This document shows, in pieces, positions 9,423-18,863 of a stretch of 41,887 bases of DNA (its first letter is position 1; each line of letters begins with the position of its first letter). The notes under the pieces are model-generated. The model worked only from the letters and a program-made list of their open reading frames with translations, was not told the DNA's origin and ran no database searches. The position numbers and the translations under genes were made by a program. The DNA lies in contig NZ_JASJDK010000064.1 of assembly GCF_030065675.1 (NCBI RefSeq), positions 1 to 41,887 on the forward strand, written 5' to 3'. Origin of the DNA: Mastigocoleus sp. MO_188.B34 (GTDB lineage Bacteria > Cyanobacteriota > Cyanobacteriia > Cyanobacteriales > Nostocaceae).

Positions 9423-9608
9423 TTACTGACCAAACTTTAGTCTTGCTTGCTCCATGAATTCTGGTGTAATAGTTTCCTGTTCTACTTTACGTGCGAATTC
9501 TTCTATTTTTGCTCTTGCCTGAGAACGAACGAAAAAAGGAATATTTTTGAGTTTAGCCTTTGCTTCCTTTGACCATTGAAAAGTGCCGGGAAAATTAATG
9601 CTGCTCAT
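9423..9608 (-). CDS. PCP-reductase-domain small protein
   Basis: A 61-residue soluble protein. Its sequence (W-S-K-E-A[12 protein letters not shown], then A-R-x-K-I-E-x-F-A-R and I-T-P-E-F) matches the PCP_red domain found at the C-terminus of the light-independent protochlorophyllide reductase subunit ChlB/BchB and in small stand-alone cyanobacterial proteins. The domain is known to help bind substrate in ChlB; the role of free-standing copies is not established. I chose the ATG at 9608 because GGGAGT lies about nine bases upstream and the domain begins soon after. A longer frame to 9749 would add 47 unrelated residues. It lies about 500 bases downstream of the psbDC terminator, with a separate promoter presumed. 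Confidence 0.8.
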   Translation of the reverse strand: MSSINFPGTFQWSKEAKAKLKNIPFFVRSQARAKIEEFARKVEQETITPEFMEQARLKFGQ

Positions 9609-9821
9609 AAAACTTACTCCCAATTTAAATAGCATACAACTTATGCAAGCTCTCCTTTTTCTGGAAAGTTTGAGAGGATCGAAAATTTTTAAGTCTTTTA
9701 TACAAAAATTATGATAACTGGAATTAGAATAACTGGCATATTTACTCATAAAAAATTAATCTCAGTAACTTAGGAGTTAAGTTATATTCAAGATTCAGGA
9801 ATCATAAGTTAACAACAAAAA

Positions 9822-9942
9822 GAATAGTTGCCAATACAGTTCAGTTAAGACTTTATTTTTAAACAAATACCACTGTAGAGACGCGACATGTCGCGTCTCT
9901 ACCAAGAAATTTAGGCTTATCTAAACCGTATTGGAATAGTTG
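9822..9942. mobile_element. MITE-like element with target-site duplication
   Basis: Terminal inverted repeats CCAATACAGTTCAG (9831-9844) and CTAAACCGTATTGG (9921-9934) match at 12 of 14 positions. They enclose about 100 bases with the perfect 28-bp palindrome at 9875-9902. Direct copies of GAATAGTTG flank it at 9822-9830 and 9934-9942, an 8-9 bp target-site duplication. There is no coding capacity, so movement would need a transposase supplied from elsewhere. Confidence 0.8.
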
Positions 9943-9974
9943 CAAATTTTATACTTATATTTTTCTACTACCTA

Positions 9975-10050
9975 ATCTCCAATCCCCAGTCGCCATATGC
10001 CGCTTGCGGCGGCACGCAGTGCTATCGCCAATCCCCAACCCCCAATCCCC
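9975..10050. repeat. CCAATCCCC tandem-type repeats and a GC hairpin
   Basis: Several copies of CCAATCCCC or CCAACCCCC surround a small hairpin (GCCGCTTGCGGC). This is a simple repeat patch just beyond the psbDC terminator, with no gene. Confidence 0.6.
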
Positions 10051-10085
10051 AAAATAAAAAAAGCCCCTGTCAAGGGACAGGGACT
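10051..10085 (-). terminator. Rho-independent terminator of psbD-psbC
   Basis: Read on the minus strand, 45 bases after the psbC stop, is a perfect 7-bp stem CCCTGTC/GACAGGG with a four-base loop (CCTT). It is followed by GGCTTTTTTTATTTT. The stem, tight loop and T run make this the clearest terminator in the window. Confidence 0.9.
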
Positions 10086-10127
10086 GATATGATTCTCAGT
10101 GAGAAAACTAAACTTTAAATTAACGAT

Positions 10128-11513
10128 CTAGTCAATGTCGTTCATGAATAAAACTGGTTCGGTTTCCCGGTCAATTCCTTTCTCGAAACCACCAGCAGCT
10201 GCTCTTGCACGACCAGCATGCCATAGGTGACCAACGAGGAAGAAGAACGCCAAGATAAAGTGAGAACCAGCTAACCATTGACGGAGGTTAACAAAGTTAA
10301 ATGAGTTAGGTTCGGTAATTACACCGCCAACTGAGTTGATGGATCCATTAGGAGCATGGGTCATGTACTCAGAAGCACGACGAATTTGCCAAGGCTGAAC
10401 GTCGTTCTTAATTTTGTCGATGTCCAAACCGTTAGGACCACGTAGTGGCTCTAACCAAGGTCCACGGAAATCCCAGAAGCGCATGGTTTCACCACCGAAG
10501 ATGATTTCACCACTAGGAGCACGCATCAAGTATTTACCTAAGCCTGTAGGACCTTGAGCAGATGCAACGTTAGCACCCAACTTTTGGTCGCGAACCAAGA
10601 ATACGAAAGATTGTGCTTGGGATGCTTCAGCGTTTGTTGGGCCGAAGAATTCACTGGGGTATGCTGTGTTATTAAACCATACAAAGCAGGCAGCGATAAA
10701 GCCCATTAAGGATAAAGCGCCTAAGCTGTAGGAAAGATAAGCTTCACCAGACCAGATGAAAGCACGGCGCGCCCAACCAAATGGCTTGGTTAGGATATGC
10801 CAAATACCACCAGAGATACAAATCAGACCAACCCAGATGTGACCGCCGATCACATCTTCCATGTTGTTTACGCCAACTAACCAGCCTTCTCCACCAAAAG
10901 GTGAAGTAAACAGGTAGCCAAAGATAACAGCTGGATTCAAGGTGGGGTTGCTGATGATACGAACATCACCACCACCAGGAGCCCAAGTGTCGTAAACACC
11001 GCCAAAGAACATAGCTTTGAGTACCAACAAGAAGGCTCCACATCCAAGGATGATTAGGTGGAAACCAATAATGTTGGTCATCTTGTTCTTATCTTTCCAG
11101 TCATAACCGAAGAAAGAAGAGTATTCTTCTAAGGTTTCTGGACCGCGAATGGCGTGGTAGATTCCACCAAAACCAAGTACGGCTGAAGAAATTAGGTGAA
11201 GTACACCAACTACAAAGTAAGGGAAGGTATCAATTACTTGACCGCCAGCACCAACTCCCCATCCGAGAGTAGCCAAGTGAGGGATAAGAATTAAACCTTG
11301 TTCAAATAAAGGCTTCTCAGGTACAAAGTGAGCAACTTCAAATAAGGTCATTGCTCCAGCCCAGAAGACAATTAAGCCAGCATGGGCAACGTGTGCGCCA
11401 AGAAGTTTACCTGATAGATTGATTAAGCGGGCATTACCTGACCACCAGGCGAAGCCGGACGACTCTTGGTCGCGTCCAACACCCATTACGCCAGTATTAG
11501 AGAGCGTTACCAC
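10128..11513 (-). CDS. psbC: Photosystem II CP43 chlorophyll-binding protein
   Basis: CP43, the inner antenna protein of photosystem II, which passes excitation to the reaction centre and contributes ligands to the Mn4CaO5 cluster. The sequence follows the family throughout: [14 protein letters not shown] near the start, six membrane helices, the large lumenal loop, and [10 protein letters not shown], whose Glu and Arg are the known Mn-cluster ligands. I place the start at GTG 11513 (M-V-T-L-S-N), giving the normal 461 residues. AGGAGG lies about ten bases upstream and homologues use the same GTG. A longer reading to 11579 would only add residues encoded inside psbD. It overlaps psbD by 17 bases, the classic psbD-psbC arrangement, implying translational coupling. 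It ends at the terminator near 10085. Confidence 0.98.
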   Translation of the reverse strand: MVTLSNTGVMGVGRDQESSGFAWWSGNARLINLSGKLLGAHVAHAGLIVFWAGAMTLFEVAHFVPEKPLFEQGLILIPHLATLGWGVGAGGQVIDTFPYFVVGVLHLISSAVLGFGGIYHAIRGPETLEEYSSFFGYDWKDKNKMTNIIGFHLIILGCGAFLLVLKAMFFGGVYDTWAPGGGDVRIISNPTLNPAVIFGYLFTSPFGGEGWLVGVNNMEDVIGGHIWVGLICISGGIWHILTKPFGWARRAFIWSGEAYLSYSLGALSLMGFIAACFVWFNNTAYPSEFFGPTNAEASQAQSFVFLVRDQKLGANVASAQGPTGLGKYLMRAPSGEIIFGGETMRFWDFRGPWLEPLRGPNGLDIDKIKNDVQPWQIRRASEYMTHAPNGSINSVGGVITEPNSFNFVNLRQWLAGSHFILAFFFLVGHLWHAGRARAAAGGFEKGIDRETEPVLFMNDID

Positions 11514-12555
11514 GAGGTAGAACCTCCTCAGGAAATATAAATTGTTGGTGGGGCTGATCTTGAGGTGCCATCCAAGCACGGATACCCTCGTTCAGCAAAA
11601 TGTTTTTGGTATAAAAAGTTTCAAATTCTGGATCTTCTGCTGCTCGAAGTTCCTGGGATACGAAGTCGTATGCCCGTAGGTTCAAGGCTAAGCCTACAAT
11701 TCCTACCGCACTCATCCACAAACCTGTTACTGGAACAAACAACATGAAGAAGTGCAACCAACGTTTGTTGGAGAAAGCAATACCGAAAATCTGAGACCAG
11801 AAACGGTTTGCAGTTACCATTGAGTAGGTTTCTTCTGCTTGTGTTGGTTCAAAAGCACGGAAAGTGTTAGATCCTTCACCGTCTTCAAACAAGGTATTTT
11901 CTACTGTTGCACCGTGAATTGCACAGAGTAACGCTCCACCTAGTACACCTGCTACTCCCATCATGTGGAAGGGGTTAAGTGTCCAGTTGTGGAAACCTTG
12001 TAAGAATAGTAAGAAACGGAAGATTGCTGCTACGCCGAAGCTTGGGGCAAAGAACCAGGAAGACTGACCCAAGGGGTACATCAAGAAGACGCTGACAAAT
12101 ACAGCAATTGGTGCTGAAAATGCAATGGCATTGTAAGGACGAATCCCTACTAGGCGAGCAATTTCAAATTGTCTCAACATGAAGCCAATCAAACCGAAAG
12201 CTCCGTGTAGAGCAACGAAACTCCATAAACCGCCCAATTGACACCAACGAGTGAAATCTCCTTGAGCTTCTGGTCCCCACAACAACAACAGGGAATGTCC
12301 CATGCTGTCTGCGGGAGTAGACACTGCTACGGTCAAAAAGTTACATCCTTCCAGGTAAGATGATGCCAAACCGTGGGTATACCAAGATGTAACAAAGGTT
12401 GTTCCGGTTAACCATCCACCTAACGCTAGATAAGCGCAAGGGAATAGTAGTAATCCCGACCAACCAACGAAGACGAATCTGTCTCGTTTTAACCAGTCGT
12501 CTACAACGTCAAACCACCCTCTTTGCGCGGGGGCACGTCCAACTGCGATGGTCAT
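11497..12555 (-). CDS. psbD: Photosystem II reaction-centre protein D2
   Basis: D2, one of the two core reaction-centre subunits of photosystem II, binding P680 chlorophylls, pheophytin, QA and the non-haem iron in the thylakoid membrane. The length of 352 residues is exactly normal. The sequence is near-invariant: T-I-A-V-G-R-A-P at the N-terminus, five helices, the C-H-x-A/H-G-A-T helix motifs and the end [11 protein letters not shown]. It is the first gene of a two-gene operon with psbC. The ATG at 12555 is preceded by GAGGA, which lies within a small inverted repeat. A 421-base upstream region separates it from the divergent ycf4. Cyanobacteria often carry a second psbD copy elsewhere that is not linked to psbC. 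Confidence 0.99.
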   Translation of the reverse strand: MTIAVGRAPAQRGWFDVVDDWLKRDRFVFVGWSGLLLFPCAYLALGGWLTGTTFVTSWYTHGLASSYLEGCNFLTVAVSTPADSMGHSLLLLWGPEAQGDFTRWCQLGGLWSFVALHGAFGLIGFMLRQFEIARLVGIRPYNAIAFSAPIAVFVSVFLMYPLGQSSWFFAPSFGVAAIFRFLLFLQGFHNWTLNPFHMMGVAGVLGGALLCAIHGATVENTLFEDGEGSNTFRAFEPTQAEETYSMVTANRFWSQIFGIAFSNKRWLHFFMLFVPVTGLWMSAVGIVGLALNLRAYDFVSQELRAAEDPEFETFYTKNILLNEGIRAWMAPQDQPHQQFIFPEEVLPRGNAL

Positions 12556-12569
12556 AGGATTAAAATCCT
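12556..12569 (-). promoter_or_regulatory. Inverted repeat over the psbD ribosome-binding site
   Basis: Immediately 5' of the psbD ATG the minus strand reads AGGATTTTAATCCT, a perfect 5-bp stem with a four-base loop that contains the Shine-Dalgarno GAGGA core. Folding could modulate ribosome access. That role is inference; the inverted repeat itself is plain. Confidence 0.45.
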
Positions 12570-12633
12570 CTTTTACTAAAATTGCAACGTTTTTGGATAA
12601 ATAACGTCATTTTGGCGTTCTCAGTATGTCAAA

Positions 12634-12639
12634 ATTATA
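12634..12639 (-). promoter_or_regulatory. Possible psbD -10 box (TATAAT)
   Basis: A perfect TATAAT on the minus strand, about 80 bases before the psbD start, in the context TTTCAGTATAATTTTG. The matching -35 region (around 12657-12662) is weak, as is common for light-regulated psbD promoters. The rest of the 12570-12976 gap is AT-rich and shows no gene; the ycf4 promoter must also lie here. Confidence 0.35.
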
Positions 12640-12976
12640 CTGAAATTATGAGAAGACTTGCTATTTGCGGTAAGCTTTCTCAGAATTTCGCCAAACAAGT
12701 AACATGTAGCTAATTTCTCAACTCAATGTTACTTAATGATTCTTAACTTATCACATTTTGTTCTACTTTGTGCCCAATTGACATCCGTAATTTGGGTATC
12801 AATGGAAAAGTCTATTTATTAATATCAATATCAGAAATTTTACAATCTGACATAGATTTTCTCAGAAAACTTAAAATTCAAGTTCGAATTAAGTTCAACG
12901 GAGGTTGATATTTATGTTGTTGATGGGGCAGACTTTGTAGGGAATATCTTGTGCGCGGTGCACGATAAATTGATAT

Positions 12977-13552
12977 ATGACGGCATCAACAACCATCAAT
13001 CGAGGAGAAAACGAAAAGGTCCTCAAGCAAACGGTCTTGGGTTCCCGACGCTTTAGTAACTATTTGTGGGCAACAATCGTAACTGTAGGAGCTACAGGCT
13101 TTTTACTAGCCGGAATTTCCAGTTATCTTCAAGTGAATTTATTGCTCATATCCGATCCAACTCAACTCATTTTTGTCCCTCAGGGTCTGGTAATGGGATT
13201 ATATGGCACTGCTGGGTTGCTACTGTCGCTATATTTATGGCTGGCAATTCTATGGGATTTGGGTGGGGGTTACAACGAATTTGACAAATCTAAAAATAAG
13301 ATTAAGATTTTCCGTTGGGGCTTTCCGGGTAAAAATCGTCGGATTGAAATAGAGTCGCCGATCGAAGATGCCCAATCTGTAATAGTTGAGATTAAAGAGG
13401 GTCTTAACCCCCGTCGCGCACTTTACTTGAGGGTAAAAGGACGCCGCGATATTCCCTTAACGCGGGTGGGGCAACCTTTATCCTTAAAAGAATTAGAAAT
13501 TCAGGGAGCAGAATTAGCGAAATTTTTAGGAGTTTCCTTAGAAGGTTTGTAA
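12977..13552 (+). CDS. ycf4: Photosystem I assembly protein Ycf4
   Basis: A 191-residue thylakoid protein needed for, or helping, photosystem I assembly; it is a scaffold rather than a final subunit. Two membrane helices at about residues 29-50 and 63-90 form a hairpin. They are followed by a soluble domain with the conserved R-W-G-F-P-G-K-N-R-R, the I-K-E-G-L-N-P-R-R motif and the C-terminal E-L-E-x-Q-G-A-E-L-A-x-F-L-x-V-x-L-E-G-L. Length and motifs are normal. The ATG at 12977 lacks a strong Shine-Dalgarno. It is divergent from psbD and 64 bases ahead of the cyclophilin gene, reading the same way, so those two could be co-transcribed. Confidence 0.97.
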   Translation: MTASTTINRGENEKVLKQTVLGSRRFSNYLWATIVTVGATGFLLAGISSYLQVNLLLISDPTQLIFVPQGLVMGLYGTAGLLLSLYLWLAILWDLGGGYNEFDKSKNKIKIFRWGFPGKNRRIEIESPIEDAQSVIVEIKEGLNPRRALYLRVKGRRDIPLTRVGQPLSLKELEIQGAELAKFLGVSLEGL

Positions 13553-13615
13553 TTTAAAGACCTTAACTCCAACTTATGAGAGGATAAGATACTCTGGTTG
13601 AGTTTGTAACTAAAA

Positions 13616-14389
13616 ATGTGGTTGAAAATCCCTAATTTATTCTTCGCTTTTGCGATCGTCACTGCTTTAACTTTAGGGGGATGCGCTGGAAATACCCAAG
13701 GTTCTAGCTCGACAGATACTAACCCAACTGTTACTGAAGCAGCACAAAAGACTACCGATAAAGAAACTACGGATTCTACGCAAGCAGTTTCTGTAGCTGA
13801 TAATGCTAGTGAGAGTTTTCCTGGAATGAAAGATTTACCAAGATTAGAAGGCAAAGCAACTGTAGTAATGACTGTTGGAGGTTCGCCAATCACCATCGAA
13901 CTAGATGGTGATAATGCTCCCATTACTGCAGGAAATTTTGTCGATTTAGTACAACGCGGTGTTTATGATGGGCTAGTGTTTCACAGAGTTGTCCGTAGCC
14001 CTGAGCCCTTTGTAGTCCAAGGTGGCGACCCCAAAGGTAATGGAACTGGCGGCTTTATTGATGAGAAAACCAAAACAGAACGTAGGATACCTTTAGAAAT
14101 TAAACCAAAAGGTGCCGAGCAACCTGTATACAGTAAAACAATTACCCAAGCTCCAGTACTCGAGCATAAGAGAGGTGTAGTGGCGATGGCGCGTTCCCAA
14201 ATGCCTGATTCTGCTTCTTCTCAGTTTTACTTTACTTTGGCTGATTTGGCTTTCCTTGATGGAAACTATGCTGTGTTTGGTACAGTGACTGACGGCATGG
14301 AAGTTGTTGATAAAATTCAACAAGGCGATATCATTGACTCAGCTAAAGTCACTGCTGGTGCAGATAATTTAAAGAATGGTGGTAAGTAA
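13616..14389 (+). CDS. Cyclophilin-type peptidyl-prolyl isomerase, lipoprotein
   Basis: A 257-residue protein. The N-terminus is a lipoprotein signal (hydrophobic stretch then L-G-G-C23), followed by a Ser/Thr-rich linker, so it is probably membrane-anchored and faces the periplasm or thylakoid lumen. From about residue 80 the cyclophilin domain is clear: [26 protein letters not shown], the M-A-R motif, S-S-Q-F-Y-F-T-L and A-V-F-G-T-V-T-D-G. The catalytic FHR Arg and QFF-type segment (here QFYF) are present. It should catalyse cis-trans isomerisation of peptidyl-proline bonds in folding exported proteins. It lies 64 bases after ycf4; a role in photosystem assembly is only a guess from that position. 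Confidence 0.93.
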   Translation: MWLKIPNLFFAFAIVTALTLGGCAGNTQGSSSTDTNPTVTEAAQKTTDKETTDSTQAVSVADNASESFPGMKDLPRLEGKATVVMTVGGSPITIELDGDNAPITAGNFVDLVQRGVYDGLVFHRVVRSPEPFVVQGGDPKGNGTGGFIDEKTKTERRIPLEIKPKGAEQPVYSKTITQAPVLEHKRGVVAMARSQMPDSASSQFYFTLADLAFLDGNYAVFGTVTDGMEVVDKIQQGDIIDSAKVTAGADNLKNGGK

Positions 14390-14786
14390 GCTTTTAGCTT
14401 TTAAATTGAAAAAAACTAAAAACCTCTACTAATCTCGTAAACTTTCTAATATCCCTATATCGCGATCGCAGACGTTTTGCTAAGACGTTCGATAGTAGGG
14501 ACGCGTTAGCACAGTGTTAACCTAGGTGAGCACTTCGCGTCTCTACATGCAATGTATAATTTGAATTTTATTAGCAAAGATATTTTGAGTTTTGATATTG
14601 TGAATTTTGAATTTGTGAATTTTGAAGTTGTAAATTTTGAAGTTGTAAATTTTGAAGTTGTGAATTTTGATTTTGGTTCAAATCTTGCATCAATTTTTTC
14701 TATGCATTCTCATAGTAATTTCTAAGTAAATGTTTTTTGAGTGACTGGTTGTAAATGTTAATTAACAGTCAGTAGGTGATTTAAAT
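14390..14786. repeat. Degenerate palindrome and a 15-bp x 5 tandem repeat
   Basis: This 397-base gap contains no gene. At 14495-14546 is a split copy of the dispersed palindrome (GTAGGGACGCG ... CGCGTCTCTAC) with unrelated sequence between the arms. At 14601-14675 there are five tandem 15-base units of the form TGAATTTTGAAGTTG with few mismatches. A HIP1 octamer is at the 5' side. Confidence 0.8.
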
Positions 14787-16001
14787 TTGAATGAGGTTGT
14801 TGTCACGGGAATCGGTTTAATTTCGGCATTGGGTACAAACTTAAAGGATAGTTGGGAACAATTAATTCAGGGTAATTCGGGGATTCACCTACATCAACCC
14901 TTCCTGGAACTAAAACCGCGACCTTTAGGTTTAATATCAACACAACCGACAGAATTACACACCCTAACACCCCAAGTTGTAAAATCTGCCCTGGAAGATG
15001 CAGCTTTAAAACCTCCTTTACCGGAATGTGGGGTTGTTATTGGCTCGAGTCGTGCTTATCAAGCATCTTGGGAAAAGATGGCGAGGGAACTTGATCGAGC
15101 TAGCGATTCCAAAGAAGGACTTTTCCCTCAAGCAGCAATAGCACAAAATAATACCTGGTTAGATAATTTACCCCATATGAATGCGATCGCAGCGGCAAGA
15201 TTAATCGGTGCAGAAAATACAGTTTTAGCACCGATGGCTGCTTGTGCTACAGGTCTTTGGGCGATTTGTGCGGCGACCCAACTAATCCAAACTGGACAAT
15301 GTCAAAGAGCTATTGCAGGTGCTGTTGAAGCTCCCATTACCCCTTTAACTATTACTGGTTTTCAACAAATGGGTGCTTTAGCTAATGATGGCTTGTATCC
15401 TTTTGATGTTAATCGCCAAGGTTTAGCTTTGGGTGAAGGTGGAGCAATTTTTGTTTTAGAGTCGATAGAGTTAGCAAAACAAAGAAAAGCCCAGATATAC
15501 GGAAGGATTACTGGCTTTGGTTTAACAGCGGATGCTTTTCATCCGAATCAACCACATCCCCAGGGTAAAGGTGCGATATCAGCAATTAAACAATGTCTGA
15601 ATAGGTCTGAATTAACAGCAAGTGATATTGATTATATTCACGCCCACGGAACTGGGACTCAGTTAAATGATCGCGTTGAAAGTTTAGTTATCCAAGATAT
15701 ATTTCCTCCTACAGTTTCTGTCAGTTCTACTAAGGGAGCAACAGGTCATACAATCGGAGCTTCAGGGGCTTTAGGGGTAGCTTTTTCCTTAATGGCTTTG
15801 CAGCAGCAAATACTACCACCATCTGTAGGATTAACAGAACCTGAATTTGACCTTAACTTTGTGACTGTTCCAGAGGAAGAGGCTTTAAGGGATACATCCC
15901 ATACACATAAAGTGCGACAAGTAATGTGTTTTAGCTTTGGCTTTGGGGGACAAAATGCTGCGATCGCTTTAAGTCATGAAACATTAACTCATAAGAAGTA
16001 A
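14787..16001 (+). CDS. Beta-ketoacyl-ACP synthase, FabF/KAS II-like
   Basis: A 404-residue condensing enzyme that should elongate an acyl chain by decarboxylative Claisen condensation with malonyl-ACP. The thiolase-fold catalytic triad is intact: Cys153 in M-A-A-C-A-T-G, His287 in H-A-H-G-T-G-T and His321 in G-A-T-G-H-T-I-G-A-S-G, with Lys316 nearby. The start M-N-E-V-V-V-T-G-I-G is the usual KAS N-terminus and is read from TTG 14787, with AGTAGGTG about ten bases upstream; the nearby ATG at 14791 is out of frame. It stands alone, without acyl carrier protein or reductase genes, so it may be a second FabF-like enzyme outside the core fab set. A specialised role (for example glycolipid or secondary metabolite) cannot be decided here. 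Confidence 0.9.
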   Translation: MNEVVVTGIGLISALGTNLKDSWEQLIQGNSGIHLHQPFLELKPRPLGLISTQPTELHTLTPQVVKSALEDAALKPPLPECGVVIGSSRAYQASWEKMARELDRASDSKEGLFPQAAIAQNNTWLDNLPHMNAIAAARLIGAENTVLAPMAACATGLWAICAATQLIQTGQCQRAIAGAVEAPITPLTITGFQQMGALANDGLYPFDVNRQGLALGEGGAIFVLESIELAKQRKAQIYGRITGFGLTADAFHPNQPHPQGKGAISAIKQCLNRSELTASDIDYIHAHGTGTQLNDRVESLVIQDIFPPTVSVSSTKGATGHTIGASGALGVAFSLMALQQQILPPSVGLTEPEFDLNFVTVPEEEALRDTSHTHKVRQVMCFSFGFGGQNAAIALSHETLTHKK

Positions 16002-17101
16002 ACATTTATATTTTTTATGTTTAGATGAGATATTCTGATTTTAGAAATCTCAAATCCACATTTTTGATATTTACTTTAAATCTATGATTTCGATTTAAAA
16101 TTAAAATAATCGACACAAATAATGATTGTCATTGGTAATTCAAAAGTTAGAATTAAGCTATTACGAAATTACGAATTACCACATAGAAAATAGGATTTAA
16201 GTAGAAGCAGTATATAATGACTCAATCAAAAAATAAGCATAAATTTTGACTTATACCAATTTGGAAAAATAATGAGACAAATAAATTTTTGTAGAGACGC
16301 GACATGTCGCGTCTCTACAGGATAATCTATTACAATGATTTATTGAATTGGTATTACTTTATCGCATCACTTAGATACATTCATCTACACTTCAGAAGAT
16401 ATTTGGACAAGTACAAGTGACACTTTAGTAACTTTCATTCTAAAAGCAACACATTTGGGGATCGAGATAAAAGATAATACTTGTGATACGAAATTTATCA
16501 GACTACTTAAATTTACTTAATTGGTATATCTAACATCAAGCTTTTTTCAAAAACTTAATTTTTAATATTAGGGTAATTAAGTAAATATAAATAATGGTGG
16601 TTAGTTAAACTTGTATTAGTAGATATTACTATATTTAATCTTTTTTTCTATACACATTTGAGTAAACCTAATTTAAATTACTCCAGATCTAAACGATACA
16701 AATTTAATAATTAATTAGACAAATAAAAATCAAAATTTGTAGATAGCTTCCTACAGAAAAACTCGATTAGTTTTGCAAGTTAGCTAAAATTTGGTTTTTG
16801 GATAAATAATAGAAAAATCAGGCATTTACAGGGTTATCAGTGAATGAATGCTTAAAATATCATCCCTTTATGCTTGAAATGACTCGCAATGCTTAACTCT
16901 TCTCAAATAAAAAATTAAAACTATAATTTATGAGGAAATTGCAAACAAACTTAAAAATTATCTGAATTGCCAAATTGCCCTAACATAAAATCGATGTTCT
17001 CTTCTACCAAGTGATTTAGCCACAATAGTTCATTGGAGAGTCGCTTTTTCAGTCACTAGATACCATAATAAAAATAGACAAAACTTAAAGAATATTTATC
17101 A
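16002..17101. other. 1.1-kb gene-free AT-rich gap
   Basis: No credible open frame on either strand. Apart from the repeat element at 16252-16357, I see only AT-rich sequence. The promoter of the transporter gene at 17102 must lie in its right part, but I cannot pick out a convincing -35/-10 pair. Confidence 0.6.
16252..16357. mobile_element. MITE-like element with palindromic core
   Basis: Outer inverted repeats TTATACCAATT (from 16251) and AATTGGTATTA (to about 16357) surround about 100 bases with the perfect 28-bp palindrome at 16291-16318 (GTAGAGACGCGACATG and its inverse). No open frame. A target duplication is not clear. Confidence 0.6.
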
Positions 17102-18577
17102 ATGCTGATATCCTCCTCTGGTTTCTCCAAGGTCAAAGACTCAGTAAAAAAAACAATTTTATTTGGAAATGAACCAACTCCAGAGCTAATTGCTATCCTC
17201 ACTGTTTATTTTGTCCAAGGTATTTTGGGGTTGGCGCGTTTAGCCGTCAGTTTTTTCCTCAAAGATGAATTGGGACTGAGTCCCGCTCAAGTTTCAGCAT
17301 TATTTGGAATTGTGGCTATACCTTGGGTAATCAAGCCAGTATTTGGTTTTATTTCCGATGGGTTACCAATTTTTGGTTATCGGCGACGTCCATATTTAAT
17401 TTTATCGGGTTTACTCGGAACCCTTTCTTGGATATCTTTAGCAACAGTTGTCAATAATAGTTGGACTGCAACAATTGCGATCGCTTGCAGTTCTTTGAGC
17501 GTTGCTGTAAGTGATGTAATTGTTGATTCCTTAGTTGTAGAAAGAGCTAGAGCCGAATCCCAAGAAAAAGCAGGTTCTTTGCAGTCTTTATGTTGGGGAG
17601 CTTCAGCTGTTGGTAGTTTATTAACTGCTTACTTAAGTGGTTTGCTATTAGAACATTTTTCTAACCGCACGGTGTTTTTCATTACAGCGGCATTTCCCCT
17701 AATCGTTTCAGCGGTTGCTTGGTTGATTGCCGAATTACCAATTACCCGAGATAGCCGCAAAAAAAATAATAATGCAAATAATAATCAACAAGATAATAGC
17801 ACCAAAAATAGCAATAATGTTTTGTCGGTTGGACAACAGGTAAAACAACTACGTCAAGCAATCAGTCAAAAAGCAATTTGGTTACCAACAGCTTTTCTCT
17901 TTATTTGGCAAGCCACTCCAACTTCTGACTCGGCATTTTTCTTTTTTACGACCAACGAACTACACTTCGAGCCAGAATTTTTGGGACGAGTACGTTTAGT
18001 AACAAGTATTGCTTCCCTGGTTGGAATTTGGATTTTCCAACGTTTCCTCAAATCAGTTCCCTTTCGGGTTATCTTTGGTTGGAGTACAGTAATTTCTGCA
18101 TTTTTAGGAATGTCCATGTTGCTTTTGGTCACCCATACCAATCGTAGTTTGGGTATTGATGACCATTGGTTTAGTTTGGGAGACAGTTTAATTTTGACTG
18201 TCATGGGACAAATAGCTTATATGCCAGTATTAATCCTTGCTGCGAGATTATGTCCTCCAGGAATTGAAGCAACGTTATTTGCTTTACTGATGTCTGTATC
18301 TAATATGGCAGGACTTGTTTCCCATGAGTTAGGTGCAGGACTAACCCATTTGTTGGGAGTGACCGAAACTAACTTTAATAACTTATGGTTGCTGGTGGTA
18401 ATTTCTAATCTCAGTACATTATTACCATTACCATTTCTTAATTGGTTGCCAGCTGCTAGCTCCCAAATCCAAAATCCCAGCAATGGTTTGGAAAGTGTTT
18501 CTCCAGCAGTAGGAATTGATTCTACAGCTACTCAGCATCATGGTTCGCAGCTGGTTCCAGAATTAATGCCTGATTGA
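17102..18577 (+). CDS. Folate/biopterin-type MFS transporter (BT1 family)
   Basis: A 491-residue integral membrane protein with about 12 hydrophobic segments. Family marks of the folate-biopterin transporter (BT1) group are visible: Y-F-V-Q-G-I-L-G-L-A-R-L-A, F-F-L-K-D-E-L-G-L-S-P-A-Q, P-W-V-I-K-P-x-F-G-F-I-S-D-G and G-Y-R-R-R-P-Y, then S-D-V-I-V-D-S-L-V-V-E-R-A-R. Cyanobacterial and plastid members transport folate or pterins; the exact substrate here is not readable from sequence. An Asn/Lys-rich loop (residues about 218-240) divides the two halves. It stands alone, between long gaps. The ATG at 17102 fits the usual N-terminus. Confidence 0.9.
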   Translation: MLISSSGFSKVKDSVKKTILFGNEPTPELIAILTVYFVQGILGLARLAVSFFLKDELGLSPAQVSALFGIVAIPWVIKPVFGFISDGLPIFGYRRRPYLILSGLLGTLSWISLATVVNNSWTATIAIACSSLSVAVSDVIVDSLVVERARAESQEKAGSLQSLCWGASAVGSLLTAYLSGLLLEHFSNRTVFFITAAFPLIVSAVAWLIAELPITRDSRKKNNNANNNQQDNSTKNSNNVLSVGQQVKQLRQAISQKAIWLPTAFLFIWQATPTSDSAFFFFTTNELHFEPEFLGRVRLVTSIASLVGIWIFQRFLKSVPFRVIFGWSTVISAFLGMSMLLLVTHTNRSLGIDDHWFSLGDSLILTVMGQIAYMPVLILAARLCPPGIEATLFALLMSVSNMAGLVSHELGAGLTHLLGVTETNFNNLWLLVVISNLSTLLPLPFLNWLPAASSQIQNPSNGLESVSPAVGIDSTATQHHGSQLVPELMPD

Positions 18578-18863
18578 GTTATATCTATGCGATCGCAGAA
18601 TATATTTTGCATAGTGACTTTTTAGCCACGCAAATATGATAAAGCCATTAAATCTTCTCAATATAGCTATCCGAACACTATGTTGACACCTGTGCAGTTG
18701 TTTGAGAGATAAATCTGACTGATACGTCAATCACGAGTAAATCAAATCTTATTTTCCCCAATTATAAGGAGAATCTCCTCCCCTATTTATTGGGTTATTT
18801 TGTTCAGAACGTAATTTTGATTCGTCACTTCTAATCTAGATTCGAAAAAACTAACCAAAATCT

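Noticed and set aside
9609-9749. Extended N-terminus for the PCP-reductase-like protein
   Set aside because: The extra 47 residues match no domain, and the ATG at 9608 has a good Shine-Dalgarno.
11513-11579. Extended N-terminus for psbC
   Set aside because: The added 22 residues are encoded within psbD; the GTG at 11513 has a strong Shine-Dalgarno and gives the normal protein length.
13501-13923. Minus-strand open frame of 140 codons over ycf4 and the cyclophilin gene
   Set aside because: It lies opposite two well-supported genes and has no recognisable domain.
14093-14323. Minus-strand open frame opposite the cyclophilin domain
   Set aside because: It lies opposite conserved coding sequence and its translation has no recognisable motif.
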